64,000 bases of DNA from Druceiella hillmani (taxonomy: Eukaryota; Arthropoda; Insecta; Lepidoptera; Hepialidae): assembly GCA_039881145.1 (NCBI GenBank), contig JAYKKI010000029.1:23992001-24056000 (forward strand), written 5' to 3'. The notes beneath the pieces were generated by a model that saw only the letters and a list, made by a program, of their open reading frames with translations, searched no databases and was not told the origin of the DNA. The position numbers and the translations under genes are program-made. Shown piece by piece: positions 1-10,355 of the stretch; within the stretch, counting starts at the first letter, position 1; every line of letters starts with the position of its first letter.

Positions 1-319
1 TTTCCCGCATATTATTCAGGGTTGCGGTAATTGGTTTCGTTGTAATCCGTTGTAATAATTATTCAGGTGCTGTTAAGCGTCGATTCCGTTTAGAGAGAAC
101 TCTGATAAAGTTATCCTCTTGATTAGTTGTGGTCTTAGGCCTGCCTGATCTTCTCCTGTCTTCGTTTTTTCCAGTTTCTTGTTTTCTAGCAAAAGTGTAG
201 TGAACACATTTACAAGAAATTCTAAGCCTTAATGCGATTTGGCATTCGCTGTATCCTTTCTTACGAAGAGTACAAATCACGCTTAGCTGTTCAAGCGTGA
301 TTTGCTTGCGTTTTGCCAT
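1..319 (-). pseudogene. Tc1-like transposase, N-terminal DNA-binding part, broken
   Basis: Starts MAKRKQITLEQL at 317-319; an upstream ATG at 403 is in frame but its 28 residues look like leader sequence. The first 60 residues form a helix-turn-helix of the Tc1 type (IALRLRIS core), followed by the linker DRRRSGRPKTTT that resembles the GRPR AT-hook-like motif of this family, and then RRLTAPE. A TAA at 59-61 interrupts the frame. Past it the Tc1-like reading continues to the window edge (LLQRITTKPITATL). In the family this protein binds the TIRs and cuts DNA with a DDE/D catalytic domain, which here lies outside the window. The in-frame stop argues against activity. Confidence 0.75.
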
Positions 320-659
320 TTTCAGAAGAAGAATTATGGTAATAGCAGTAGTCAACAATTTTCGAATGCAGATGATGTTAATGTCAAAACTTTTGCGTGT
401 CAATGCTCAAGTGTAACTAAATAGGACCAATAAAAGATGAAAATAATAAATACTACCAATAGCTACACGTCAAAGTACAAAAGAAAGCGACCGAAGGATT
501 AAGTCATAAAACACGTGTTTGGTCAAAATCTAGGAATTTGTTAAAACTTGTTCAATGTGAGCAGATAATCCTTTAATTTTATAAGGCCATAAAGATAATA
601 TTTATTATGAATTTTTATTGCACATAGTAGGTAATAATTTATTTTGGTCAAAAATAGAT

Positions 660-690
660 GTGTTTCCAAACTTTTGCACGGTAGTGTATT
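660..690 (-). repeat. Tc1-type terminal inverted repeat (one end)
   Basis: Read on the minus strand this is a TA followed by CACTACCGTGCAAAAGTTTG, a typical Tc1-family terminus (CGTGCAAAAGTTTGGAAAC). It faces the transposase at 319. The partner end is outside the window. Confidence 0.6.
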
Positions 691-700
691 ATATGTATAA

Positions 701-702
<2 letters not shown>

Positions 703-761
<59 letters not shown>
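703..761. repeat. (TA)n microsatellite
   Basis: About 59 bp of uninterrupted TA alternation immediately outside the Tc1 terminus at 690, with an imperfect continuation to about 777. Reading frames through it give only Ile-Tyr runs and should not be taken as genes. Confidence 0.95.
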
Positions 762-771
<10 letters not shown>

Positions 772-961
772 CATATATTAGGGACGGTGCTTAGATTTCA
801 GTATTTTCTACTTTAAATGAATTTTTCAAACAAATAATTGCTTGTAAGTCTCATAGGTATTTTTTAATTACAAGAACATGTTATGAAAATATGCCCAACT
901 ATTTACTTTTTTTTTATAAGTAATACATAAGAAATACAAATTTATTAAAATAAGTACTTAA

Positions 962-1415
962 TATTTAGTAATGCCACCATTTAATGGAGTTACAGCTTTT
1001 ACGCATTGGGGCATGCTCTCTATGCATGATTTGGCTTTATGCTAGAGTTCAGTGTTGTGATGCTATTCTTTAATGAAGGTTTCGATCATCTGACATTTGT
1101 CTGGTGATCACTTATTTGGCTATCGTTCTTTTCGTGAGCTCCGACATGTTCTCTATCGGGTTCATGTCTGATGCGTTCCCTGGTCAGGGCAAAACAGTAA
1201 TGTTTCTAGCCAAAAATGTAGTAACACTCCTGGCTTTGTAGCAAGGTGCTGAGTCGTGTATAAAAATGTACTGTTTATCTCTAGGGAACTATTCTTGGGG
1301 CTAGCGCAGTAACCGATTTTATAGCACACATTTGTATTGATCTTGTGTCATGGTACCTTCTAAGATATATAGGCGCCCCGTACCCTTTGCTGAGATTACA
1401 GACCATTATAAATTG
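962..1415 (-). pseudogene. Tc1-like transposase, C-terminal catalytic half, decayed
   Basis: No long open frame exists, but translation of the minus strand gives the conserved end of a Tc1 transposase in order: GRLYILEGTMTQDQY, then IFIHDSAPCYKARSVTTFL (family: QDxAPCHKA, with the second catalytic Asp), then PGNASDMNPIENM (family: WPGNSPDLNPIENLW, near the third acidic residue), and finally a terminus like MPxRMKAVIxxKGG. Stops interrupt at least four places, including the Trp before PGN. It lacks the N-terminal half. Its nucleotide relation to the element at 1-690 is unknown: that element's C-terminal half would lie off the left edge, so these are two separate insertions. Confidence 0.8.
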
Positions 1416-1427
1416 CTAATAGCTAAT

Positions 1428-1536
1428 AGCCCACCTGAAGATGTAATACAACGAAACCTAGGTTGTGGTAAAGAAATTAAAGAAAGTATAAATAATACTA
1501 CATCACATAGTTTCATTTAATTATGAACAATTAACG
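1428..1536 (+). repeat. Single arm of a long-TIR MITE family
   Basis: This 109-bp stretch (CACCTGAAGATG, then AACGAAACCTAGGTTGTGG, then ATACTACATCACAT and TTTCATTTAATTATGA) closely matches the right arm of the complete inverted-repeat element at 34073-34366. The left arm is missing, so it is a truncated copy, directly abutting the Tc1 remnant. Confidence 0.75.
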
Positions 1537-1764
1537 AAAAATATATTCAAACGTTAACCAGTTGAGAAGCAACCTCACTTGCGTCCCAAATCGTGCAGTG
1601 TTGTCACTAATAAAGAACAAATATAATGATATCAGAAATTTGTATTTGACATGCCGATATAGGCAACATGCACAAATTTTATTTATATTTATTTGTAAGA
1701 ATTACATTTAACTTTCCCGCCAAAACACACCATCAACCCAAGCGACATTATCCATGCTACCGTC

Positions 1765-2165
1765 ATGGAAGTTTACGATAATATCATTTGTCATGTCAAT
1801 GTTTTAAATGTTTCTAAAGTTAAACATACTTTTTACACACTGAAAATGGACAAAATAGGGTGTCCTGTAAATTCAAGATGTAATATCCAAAATACCGAGC
1901 ATATACATTTTTGCTTAGTGCCTATATGTGAATCCATACTGAGAAGGCATCCAAATAAAGTGTTTTTAACTGTGTCTACTAATAAAAAATTAAAAAGGAA
2001 GTGGTTCAAAGCTGCGGTAAGATTCCAATGATAATTATTCCCCAAAAACAAACATTCAATATTGCCAAAATCATTTCGATGTTGATAAGCAATAAGTATG
2101 AATGCAGAATTTAATTTTAAAAACCATTTTACTAGCGGCGTATTTGACAAATCCATTTTTTCACA
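1765..2165 (+). pseudogene. THAP-domain protein remnant
   Basis: The open frame from 1765 to 2031 contains HFCLVPIC, HPNKVFLTVSTN and KRKWFKAAVRF. These match the first two Cys (C-x4-C), the linker and the invariant Trp of a THAP zinc finger. A +1 shift near 2012 gives SPKTNIQYCQNHFDVD, the C-x2-H pair that completes the C2CH module. Stops follow. THAP domains bind DNA and occur in host proteins and in P-type and other DNA transposons. A second copy of the same type lies at 27186-27357 on the minus strand. Whether this is a transposon or retired host exon is not decided; the frameshift and stops indicate a pseudogene. Confidence 0.7.
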
Positions 2166-2788
2166 AATTATATCATGAGAGGCGTTTATAATTAACCAAA
2201 ATATGGTTTATTGTAAGTTTCCTTTCAAATATAACAAGAACAGTAAAATCTCTATTTGACCAAAGCACACTCAATTTATATTGTTTTCTTTAAATATTTT
2301 TATGATATTACAATAAATTACATATTATTACAATAGTTTACATATTATTAACATATACCGAAATTCTTTTTCTAATGCGTTAAAAAACTTCAATAATCGC
2401 GCAGTTCATAAAACGGTTCATCGCCATGCTGACATTGACTCTTGGTACATTTCTGAATTATTACTGATGAAATAACTGGCAATGGCATAAAGAATAATGT
2501 CACACCAATTGATTCTGATTGGTGTTCAAAAAATGGGATCCATTTTACATAATTTATAAGTAAGACTTTGTTATTTTTTCAAACTTTTTCTACTTTATTA
2601 ACAACACAATATCGAATTGTAGATTTTAAGCATGATCCCCACTGCTTTGAATATGTTTGGGGGAAGATTGATGCTGGGTTTATTACGGAATATTTGCTTT
2701 GTTAATTTATGTTATCCAAAGTAAGTAAGTAAATTTTACATGTTATAAAATAAACACTTTGGTAATTTTCAATAAGATCCATACTAAC
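2166..2788. other. Unassigned AT-rich stretch (intron of the DUF829 gene)
   Basis: No convincing coding or repeat structure seen. If the DUF829 gene continues leftward, this is intronic, because no exon with the expected downstream sequence of that family could be found between here and position 1. Confidence 0.4.
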
Positions 2789-2919
2789 TTTTCTTGGTCG
2801 TCAGCAATAAATAGACAAACTTCTCCCCACATATAGGCACCTGATGAGAAGCCATGCAATGTAACAGGGCCTGTAGACTCATTGGCGTAAAGGAATCTGG
2901 CCACATTAGCTGCTGTTAC
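2789..2919 (-). CDS. TMEM53-like (DUF829) protein, exon with catalytic Ser elbow
   Basis: 131-bp exon bounded by an acceptor (TTTATATCAG, exon starts at 2919) and a donor (GAAAA|GTTAGT, exon ends at 2789). It encodes VTAANVARFLYANES, then TLHGFSSGAYMWGEV, then FIADDQE plus two bases of the next codon. G-F-S-S-G fits the GxSxG nucleophile elbow of the alpha/beta hydrolase fold, and HGFSxGxYxWGE is typical of DUF829/TMEM53 proteins, whose biochemical reaction is not well defined. The frame joins exactly (phase 0) to the exon at 6764-6929. The next exon should start in phase 2 and lies beyond the left edge. No stop or frameshift, in contrast to the transposons around it. Confidence 0.85.
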
Positions 2920-3029
2920 CTGATATAAACATGTCATATAGAATTTAATAATATATTTGCTTCATGGAGTCTTATAAAGAGATAACAATGCCGATGAGAC
3001 TTTGGTGATAGTTGCCAACATGAACTTTA

Positions 3030-3690
3030 GGTGGAGGAGATAAAAAGCTGAAGGTTTGAATGCTTGGATGACAACTGATTTATTTAAAGGCTGGGTTTTT
3101 TGTCACTTTGTCCTTCAGATGAATGCTCATTTTGGAAAACAGAAGCTACCCAAAAAGAGCAAAGCAGCGTTATTTCTAAATAACTGTAAAGATCACCCTC
3201 ATGTAATGGAATTAACATTTAGGCATAATATTTACTGTAATTTTACCCTCTAATGTGACTTCATTATCCAGCCAATGGGTTAAGGAGTTATCCAAAAGTT
3301 TAAGTATTTTATTACTTTGTTCCAGATCTTTTAAGGTCTGATTTTGATGTTATAAAGGAATTTCATACCCGGGACGCTGTGTATGCTACAGCACAAAAGT
3401 AATAGAAGTGACTTTACAAAGATTCAAGAGGAAACTCAGGTCTAAAGCAAATGCTGACAATGAGAAAACAAGCCAAGCTGATGAAGAAGGCGATTGTGAC
3501 CCTATATTAAATTACACATCAGCAGTATTAGAAATGGTCAAAAATAGACCAAACAATAATTCACAGTGATTTACCTGAAAAGGAGGTGTTAAAGTGGATG
3601 GATATTGATAAAAAAAGCCTGTACAGGAAGAACTAGCAGATGAAGCAAAATTAAATGTGTTATCAACACTCAAGCAGTGAATTTTGAAGA
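3030..3690 (+). pseudogene. Tigger/jerky-like (pogo) transposase, DDE domain remnant
   Basis: Translation gives NAWMTTDLFKGW, then LPKKSKAALFLNNCKDHP, then after a stop IIQPMG-GVIQKFK, and near the end HSDLPEKEVLKWMDID and EELADEAKLNVLSTLKQ in shifted frames. This is the order of the DDE_1 domain of Tigger/jerky transposases: NAWMT, LLLDNxxxHP with the second catalytic Asp, LLQPMDQGVI, and an acidic tail. The second catalytic Asp has become Asn (LFLNNC). Several stops and shifts are present, and the N-terminal CENP-B-like DNA-binding half is absent. It lies on the opposite strand within the intron between the DUF829 exons at 6764-6929 and 2789-2919. Confidence 0.75.
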
Positions 3691-5193
3691 GACTGAGTGA
3701 AATGACTTATATAATAAAGAAATTTATTATATTTTTCGAGACAAATTTTCATTACAATAGCGCAGAAATTTAAAATTTACACATTATAACGATTTTTTTT
3801 TTAAAAGAACTATTCCAGAAAACAGAAGGACAGTATAACAATACATAGATGTAATGTGTGTATATGCATATTAATATAAATTTACATAATGTATGCAGTA
3901 TAATGAAGCATAGTTTATAGTTCGCAATTAGCATATTACAACAAAATTCAATAAAATTACATTTTTATAAACAAAAATACTTGAGTTTAAATAATTTCCA
4001 ACGAGCTCTTATTAAAATTGTTTTGTTACTGAATATCATTCTCCCACTATTTCAATCCTCCGACGCATCGCGTGGAGATTGTGGAAGTTAACATCTGGTA
4101 ATCTGGCATTTGAAGTAATCTGTCATCGACTTAGTCTCGATTGTGCTGAATTACCAGAAGTCTACTGTACTTCGAAAACTGGTAGATTTAATACATATTG
4201 TCTGTATACACATTAGGTGGGTGAAAAATATTTTTTTATCACACCTATTTCTAACAGCAAAATTATGTTTTCTTACAAATTCAATTAAACGATTTGAACT
4301 TATTTTCCCATTATTTTCAGTATAACATCCTGTAATGAATTTTTAATATATATGTAAAATTGGAATCAGATTGGAACCTCCTGTGCCATTGTAAATAAAC
4401 AAATAGGTTTTTTTTCACTATTGGAGTACATATACCCTACAGTTATTATTCCTATCCCATTTTTACTTATGTAGTTAATCTGTTTTATTTTGGGGGGTCA
4501 GTGGGTGTTAAAATCAGGAAGCGTTCACACATTAGTTTTAGTAATAAAAAACTATCACTTGCTTATGTCACAATCATTTATTATATTAACTTCAGTGTCT
4601 GACTTGTTTTGTTTTTTATATTTAATAACTAATAAGGAAGGTACAATAAAATAATATAAGTTCCCTATATTTAGAAACATTGAAAACATAAAAGGCAGTG
4701 TCTATCAGTACCGTACCAACGCATCAAGAGTCATGAAGTATTATGAATGGTTCATACTCTTTGGATGACAAAAGCTAATAAAATAATATGACCATACATT
4801 TCTACACCAAAACCACTTCAAAATTTAATTCACTTGCAACATTTTAAAGTGTATGTTCCCATATGATTTGAAATAAATATAAAAATAAAGCCTGGACGCA
4901 TCCCATGACGGCTTTATTGAATGTGAAATATCTAAATTTTTTAAATATTCACCAGATCCAGACCCCAGACCCAGAGAATAAATGTAAAAAACCATACATT
5001 TGAATCATGTAATCTGTATAGCACCATCTATCGAAATATTATGTGCACTAAAACATTCGGATAAAGCTGTGTTTTGGTTAGTAAATTATGTAATAATTTC
5101 ATAAAATTTTAAACAACAATGTTGGCAGAAATATTTTATACTTAAAAATAATTTTATTTATAACAAAATCAAAATTTCAACAACCACAGCAAA
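3691..5193. other. Intron of the DUF829 gene, nothing recognised
   Basis: AT-rich sequence with only short chance frames (for example 4143-4325). No tRNA, transposase motif or splice-bounded coding exon was recognised. Confidence 0.5.
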
Positions 5194-5265
5194 GGTTTAT
5201 TGGTCTAGGGGTATGATTTTCGCTTAGGATGCGAGAGGTCCCGAGTTCAGATCCCAGATGAGCCC
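5194..5265 (+). tRNA. tRNA-Pro(AGG)-like sequence, probably a pseudogene
   Basis: 72-nt cloverleaf-like sequence. D-arm and box A are TGGTCTAGGGGTATGA. The anticodon arm is TTCGC-TTAGGAT-GCGAG with anticodon AGG at 5226-5228. The box B region is GAGTTCAGATCCC. The acceptor stem GGTTTAT/ATGAGCC pairs at all seven positions, two of them G-U. The T stem (CCGAG/CCCAG) has two mismatches and box B departs from GTTCRAATC. It resembles tRNA-Pro with mainly C-to-T and G-to-A changes. It lies in an intron of the minus-strand DUF829 gene, opposite strand. A degraded tRNA gene or tRNA-derived SINE head is most likely. Confidence 0.65.
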
Positions 5266-5327
5266 AATTATGTTTATATAATGCTTTTAATATGTTAAGA
5301 CAGTTTAATACAATACACTGGTATAAA

Positions 5328-5420
5328 GAAGCTGGCCGAATTAAGTCAAAAAGAGCCGACAAGACTCGAAGCTGGCCGAATTAATGCAGAAAGAGCCAAT
5401 AATACACGAAACTGACCGAG
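5328..5420. repeat. 40-bp tandem repeat, 2.3 copies
   Basis: Units start at 5328, 5368 and 5408, each with GAAGCTGGCCGAATTAA (third copy diverged, partial) and AAAGAGCC at the same offset. The period is exactly 40 bp. It follows the tRNA-like sequence by about 60 bp. Confidence 0.85.
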
Positions 5421-6763
5421 TGGCAAGGCGCATCTTGCCATCAGAATATTTTAACTCCCATCCAAACACACTATTAAATGTTTCCAATCAAAACACATCA
5501 GTTGTTAAAGAATGGATCTCTGAACTATTGAAATTAAATACAAAATTCATATTTGAAGTCTGAACTGAATGGTTATAAACCCTGTTATTCAACAAAATGT
5601 ATTTTGCTTATCAAGAAAATTTGCTAAAAAAAAACGTATTACAGAACTTGCTGAAAAACAGATACTAAGGTAGAAAAATTATCTAGAAAGCAATTTAACT
5701 GAAAAGCAACCAACCCAACATTCAATCGTGATGCAAACTCCTCATCATAAATTGGCAACAGAATAATTTTGATACAACTCTGGGAAACTACTCAAATGAA
5801 GAGATAAATTGAAGTACCACATCACAAGGTTTCGAAAATTTTAATCTCATTAAGCAATGACAATTGACAAAAGCACGAATGTCTTCGTGTGACAAAAAAT
5901 TGAGGGAAAGCTTAGTTCAAGCAAATCTTGTCTATAGAAATCTTATGCCGAGATTAAGTACATAGGGAGTAAGTAAGATTTTTTGGCTAGAAAGGTGTAG
6001 TTTTTAAATATATTCGTATAATTCAGAAATTTTTTATTCAACCTTAAGCTTGTGTATTTAATATAACATTTGTTTCATTTACGTTACATTTAAATAATTT
6101 TGAAAAAGTACTCTAATTTTCACCAAAATATGTTTTTCATCAAATTTACAAAATGTTAGACTGTGTATGGGCTGAAGGTGTGACCTTATTTCATTTTTTA
6201 GTTTATTATTACTAGTTTAGATAAATGGGAATATCAACATTAGAACTTGTTTGGGCAAGTTTAATTTTTTGCCATACTACAATAACCCAATCTAACATAC
6301 ATTTGTGTTTGCTGGTATAATTGTTTTCGTCCATTCTAAAACCACAAAATCTCATAGTATTTTTACAATTGACGACTATAATCCAACACAAAACTGTCAA
6401 GCTTTTCATATATTATCAGGTAATTCTTTTTATGGTCAAAACCATTTATAAATTTCCTGAATTCCCATTTGAACATTATATATTCCAAATAAAAAATACA
6501 ACTATCCAGGCGTTCCTTCTTATATAACATTTTTAAAAAAATTTAGATGAATGTCTCATGGCTTACGAAGCTCTAACAAATGATATAATGATTCCTTATA
6601 TTAGATTTCATTTTTTTAAATTTTTAAACCTTGGTCATAGAGATAGCTATGGAGAACTTTTTATAAAATAGTGTAATTTACTTATGTTCTAATGACATTT
6701 GTGTTATATTTTATTTGATTGTTATTGCTACAGTTAAAAAAGTATCCTCTATTTCCATCAAAC
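5421..6763. other. Intron of the DUF829 gene, nothing recognised
   Basis: Frames at 6212-6409 (minus) and 6321-6527 (plus) overlap and have no recognisable domain. No repeat or RNA gene seen. Confidence 0.5.
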
Positions 6764-6929
6764 CTTAGTTCCTCTTGGTGGCCACATTACATCTACGGCA
6801 GTTAGAGCCACAGTGAGGATGTCGAAGCCTTGTTCCAGATAGATCTCTGCATATCTGTCAATGTGTTTTTGTTTTGCAAACATCCAAGTGAGCATCACGC
6901 ACAAAGGTTTGCCTGTCGGATTTGTCAAC
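6764..6929 (-). CDS. TMEM53-like (DUF829) protein, internal exon
   Basis: 166-bp exon with acceptor TTATTCACAG before 6929 and donor ACTAAG|GTTTGA after 6764. It begins with one base that completes a Lys codon from the exon at 13077, then encodes LTNPTGKPLCVMLTWMFAKQ, KHIDRYAEIYLEQGFDILTV and WPPRGTK. The pattern PLCVMLTWMxAKxKHxxKYAxxYxxxGFDVL is the N-terminal beta-strand and helix signature of DUF829/TMEM53. It ends in phase 0 and joins the 2789-2919 exon to read PPRGTK-VTAANVARFL, as expected for the family. Lies 3.8 kb upstream of that exon; the intron between holds the Tigger remnant and the tRNA-like sequence. Confidence 0.88.
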
Positions 6930-8771
6930 CTGTGAATAATACGCTCTTATACTGAACGAATGTTATCAAACAATATCAAAACCATGTAAAAGTATCACAT
7001 TACTTCCAACTTCTACGAAATTATAGTAAACTTCTAAAAGTCTAACTTCTTCTATAGTAAACTTCTTGTAAAATTACAAAAACCTATCATACAATTTTTG
7101 AGAATAAACACTCTAAGTAAAGTCTAAAATATTTGTTTTGAGCCTTTATGGACTAGTAAACATACTAAAAAAATAGACAAAGCCTAAGATCAGACATACT
7201 GAAATAAATAAAATAAGCTGACAAAAGTCAAATAGTGCCATTCTCATGATCTAAAGCTCATGTATTCATCTATACACTCTGATATACATAAACAATATTT
7301 GTTTATTGTTGAAGTCAGTGTCCTGATGGGCTTAGATTTTGTTTGAATTACTTCAAAATCATTTAGCAATTTCATACATATTTACATGCACAATTACATA
7401 CAATTTACATAGCCTTACATACATTAAATACTAACTAGCAAGAACATGGATCACTAGTTGATTAAGTAAAAAATTAATTTATTTAGGCATCATAATACAG
7501 TTTAAAGTTCAACAGCTTAAACACTTCATTGAGTGTAGAAACAGTCCAAATATTGTGAATGGCAATAGGTGTGATTTTATCAAATATTTCTTTCTTTATT
7601 TAAGACATTTTGTTAGCTTTAGGCATGATTAAATTTATAATTAAAATTGTACTAAGCCACCTAAAATTGTCTATTATGGCATATAATAAAGGATGGCATT
7701 ATTTTACCAAGAGTATTTTCTTTTTTTGGCATTTTGATTAAGAGTTTTTGAACACTATGTAATACCTGTGAATAAATAGAATTTCCTAAATAGTGGTGGT
7801 TATATAATGTAAAAGGTGTCAATCTGATAGTAGACATATTTAGTACATTTCTTTTGAGAATTGACAACATTAGTTGTTAGAATTTTTTATTACTATGTTA
7901 ATGTGTACCGACAGATAATAATTGTTGTAAACTTATCACACCAAGGCACTGTGATTCAGTCCATATGACATAAATCAAAACTGACTGTAACATAAAAATA
8001 TGTCATAATCTGACATTAAGTATATAAAACTACTCTTAAACATACAAAATAACCCCGAAGTTGAGTCTAAAGTGTGCACATGATTGAGTGTTGACAGCAT
8101 TATCAGCAAGATCAGATATCTGTTGTTACACTGTATCCCCAGTGGAACAACAGATATAATTTTTTTTCCTATATAACTATTTTGTTGTTTTGTATTTGAA
8201 AACTTCATATGTTGTTTTCTTGTAGTAACTGTCATTTTGCTGGTAAACTATCTTATACCACTTAAAATCAAAGGACATAGAGTTTTTATTATATTGGTCT
8301 TGTTTTCTTCAGTTAATTCGGTCCCAAGCTTTACATTTTATATTTTCTTTTTCGATATTTTTAGTGAAATAATCTGAAACTTCATAAGAATGAAATTTTT
8401 TATCAGTAAAAAGCATAAGAGGCTTTAGAACTGATAGAGACAGTAATGAGTACAAGAACAGACAATGATATAAAGAGTAGCAACTGTGGTATATTACATC
8501 AATATCTAAAAAGAAGAAAAAATGTCACGAAAAAGTGAAAATATCCAACCCACACTCCTCATCAACCAAAAGAAATAGGGCATATTATGATATATTGTGC
8601 TTAACACAATCTACTGGATTGATGGATACACAATGAATTACTGAAGTTATCCAGAATCAAACAAAGATATCCCAATAAGCTATTTTAAAAATCCAAAAAG
8701 GAATGATTTTGTTGGGGAAACTTCTGGGAAAATTAGAATAATGTTTTATAGAAAAATATATAATTCAGAGT
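6930..8771. other. Intron of the DUF829 gene, nothing recognised
   Basis: Minus-strand frames at 7661-7870 and 7975-8235 lack recognisable motifs. No repeat boundary was identified. Confidence 0.45.
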
Positions 8772-9239
8772 TTGACCGTTTTAGTGCCATGGTTTTTTAC
8801 TCATATATACTTAAAAATGCCGAAGAAATCTTTTGTTTTTGATGTCATTTACCCTTGTCTCGAAAAAAAATTATTCTCTACGCCAAATTGTGAGCGCACC
8901 ACAATGTCACTCCCACTATCACTTTCTTCACAACCTGAAAACGATCATTTCGAATTATATTATCCAGGAAATTAAAATTTTTAACCCATATGTCGCATTC
9001 CGGCATTACGGATTAAACATTTTCTTTTCCTGGATCCTTTTTATATTGTAATTACTAATAATATTATAATTTGAACTTTATGTAACACATAGGAAGATAA
9101 AAAATTAGCGATGCGTGTGAAAGACCTCCCCTACCGCGCGCTAAACAGCAATCGATTTTGCGAGCGCCATTACACTCGTAGCAAATTTAGTTAGTACGCG
9201 CACGAGCGCGATGGCACTCGTCAGCACTCAAACAGTTAA
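8772..9239. mobile_element. Short TTAA-bounded, piggyBac-like non-autonomous element
   Basis: The left end reads TTGACCGTTTTAGTGCCAT (8772 on). The right end, reverse-complemented from 9239, reads TTAACTGTTTGAGTGCTGAC followed by GAGTGCCATCGCGC. Both start TTRACYGTTTkAGTGC, so a 468-bp element with a TTAA target (left copy decayed to TTGA) is a reasonable reading. The 9110-9240 part is much more CG-rich than its surroundings, with repeated GAGCGC and GCGCGC motifs, as seen at subterminal regions of piggyBac-like elements. Short frames inside (from 8817) are unassigned. Confidence 0.4.
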
Positions 9240-9439
9240 TTAATAATAAAAATGATGAATTGGCAAATACATCCAAAGAAGATATTATGCTTGTATTGCG
9301 CTTTTATGAAACTGAGCAAAAACTAAAGAAAATCAGACTTCTACTCTGATCAAAAAAATATTTCCAAAAATTTAAACCAAGTTATTTTTAAGTCATACTC
9401 TTAGTCATACTCTTAAATATTTTACAAATATCTTCGCCA

Positions 9440-9612
9440 TGGTGTGTTGGGTTGATCACAAGGTATACGGCCTATAACGGTGCGGGTGCACCATGTGGAC
9501 CTGCATTCAATTCCCAGCCGTTCATCGAATGGGGCTAGACTAGTTTTATGGTTGGCTGTAAGACATTGCTTTCATAGCAATAAGTCTGCCATATGACTAA
9601 TAAGAAGTTAAT
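9440..9612 (+). mobile_element. tRNA-derived SINE-like element
   Basis: A degraded box A region (GTTGATCACAAGGTA) and, about 45 bp later, TGGACCTGCATTCAATTCCC, close to the tRNA box B (GGTTCRANTCC), form a tRNA-like head. The tail at 9549-9598, GGTTGGCTGTAAGACATTGC then AGCAATAAGTCTGCCATAT, matches the reverse strand of 49230-49290. The tail type is common to insect SINEs and RTE-type LINEs. No target duplication was established. Confidence 0.55.
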
Positions 9613-10014
9613 AAATAGATGCTTTACAGATTTATAGAATCTTTTCTTAAGATACAAAATTAATATCGATCAATTTAGAAAATTTGCATTGAAAACCAAA
9701 AAAAAACCTATTCAGTATTATCTGTGGATTTACCTTCAGTGGATATACATGATCATTATCTGTGGATATAAATGGTCCATATCTTATTTTATCTATAAGT
9801 GAATCCAGCTTAAACCAAAAGAAAGATCTTTTAGCTAGCAATACATGCTTAAATTTTCTCAAATTACAAAAATGCCGTCCTTCTATATAGATTACTGCTC
9901 AGTTCAAATACTCAGCTCAGCTCAATACTAACATCATCTTTTTGAACTAGGCGTATTACATCCACCTGTTTTTACTCAAGTAGTAAATAATTGTCATTTT
10001 ATTTCATTTACTTC
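9613..10014. other. Unassigned stretch beside mariner remnant
   Basis: A minus-strand frame at 9647-9862 has no recognisable domain. Part may be the eroded C-terminal half of the mariner copy at 10015-10355, but no GxCxxWD-type motif could be read. Confidence 0.3.
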
Positions 10015-10355
10015 TTATATAGATAATTCATTTTTCATCACCACTTATTAGTCGCTTCAAAAAAAATAATTTTCCTCTTGTTTTTAGAGCTTCTCGCAGA
10101 TGATTATACCGTCAAATGAACTTCTTTGAGTTTATAAGCAACCCAAATTTCAAGCTTGTTTTTGTATTCCAATTTCTTCAAGTGGTTGTGAATGTGTGAA
10201 TGATGGATGCTCAATGTTTCTGCAATATCTCTTGTCGTGTAAGGTGGGTTAAACTTGATAAATGCCCTGATTCATCAACCTTAGTGGGAATCCCTGTGTG
10301 AGAAGTATCGTTGTGATCAAAACCACCACTATAAAATTTTATGAAACATTTGCAC
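10015..10355 (-). pseudogene. mariner transposase, N-terminal half remnant
   Basis: Minus-strand translation gives FIKFYSGGFDHNDTSHTG, TKVDESG, then in a shifted frame PPYTTRDIAETLSIHHSHIH and HLKKLEYKNKLEIWV, and after another shift LISGDEK. These match in order the mariner transposase motifs for the first HTH, the second HTH (T-x-REIA...TVxxHL), the KLxxWVPH linker and the segment holding the first catalytic Asp (TGDEKW, here TGA for Trp). Three or more shifts and stops. It lies on the same strand as the DUF829 gene, within its intron. Confidence 0.8.

Larger units (their letters stand above)
1..690 (-). mobile_element. Tc1-like DNA transposon, 5' part, cut by window edge
   Basis: A terminal inverted repeat candidate lies at 660-690 and a Tc1-type transposase start at 319, read leftwards off the window. 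This is the order expected for a Tc1/mariner superfamily element (TIR, about 340-bp leader, transposase). Only the 5' half is visible, so the second TIR and the TA target duplication cannot be checked. A premature stop in the transposase suggests a dead copy. Confidence 0.65.

Noticed and set aside
541..774. Ile-Tyr-rich ORFs across TA tracts (also 19713-19952, 40322-40719, 45912-46124)
   Set aside because: They are translations of (TA)n microsatellites, which never contain a stop in any frame. The flanking parts belong to transposons or are non-coding.
2391..2470. Next DUF829 exon left of 2789
   Set aside because: The minus-strand translation has stops and none of the expected downstream DUF829 sequence, so no exon was called.
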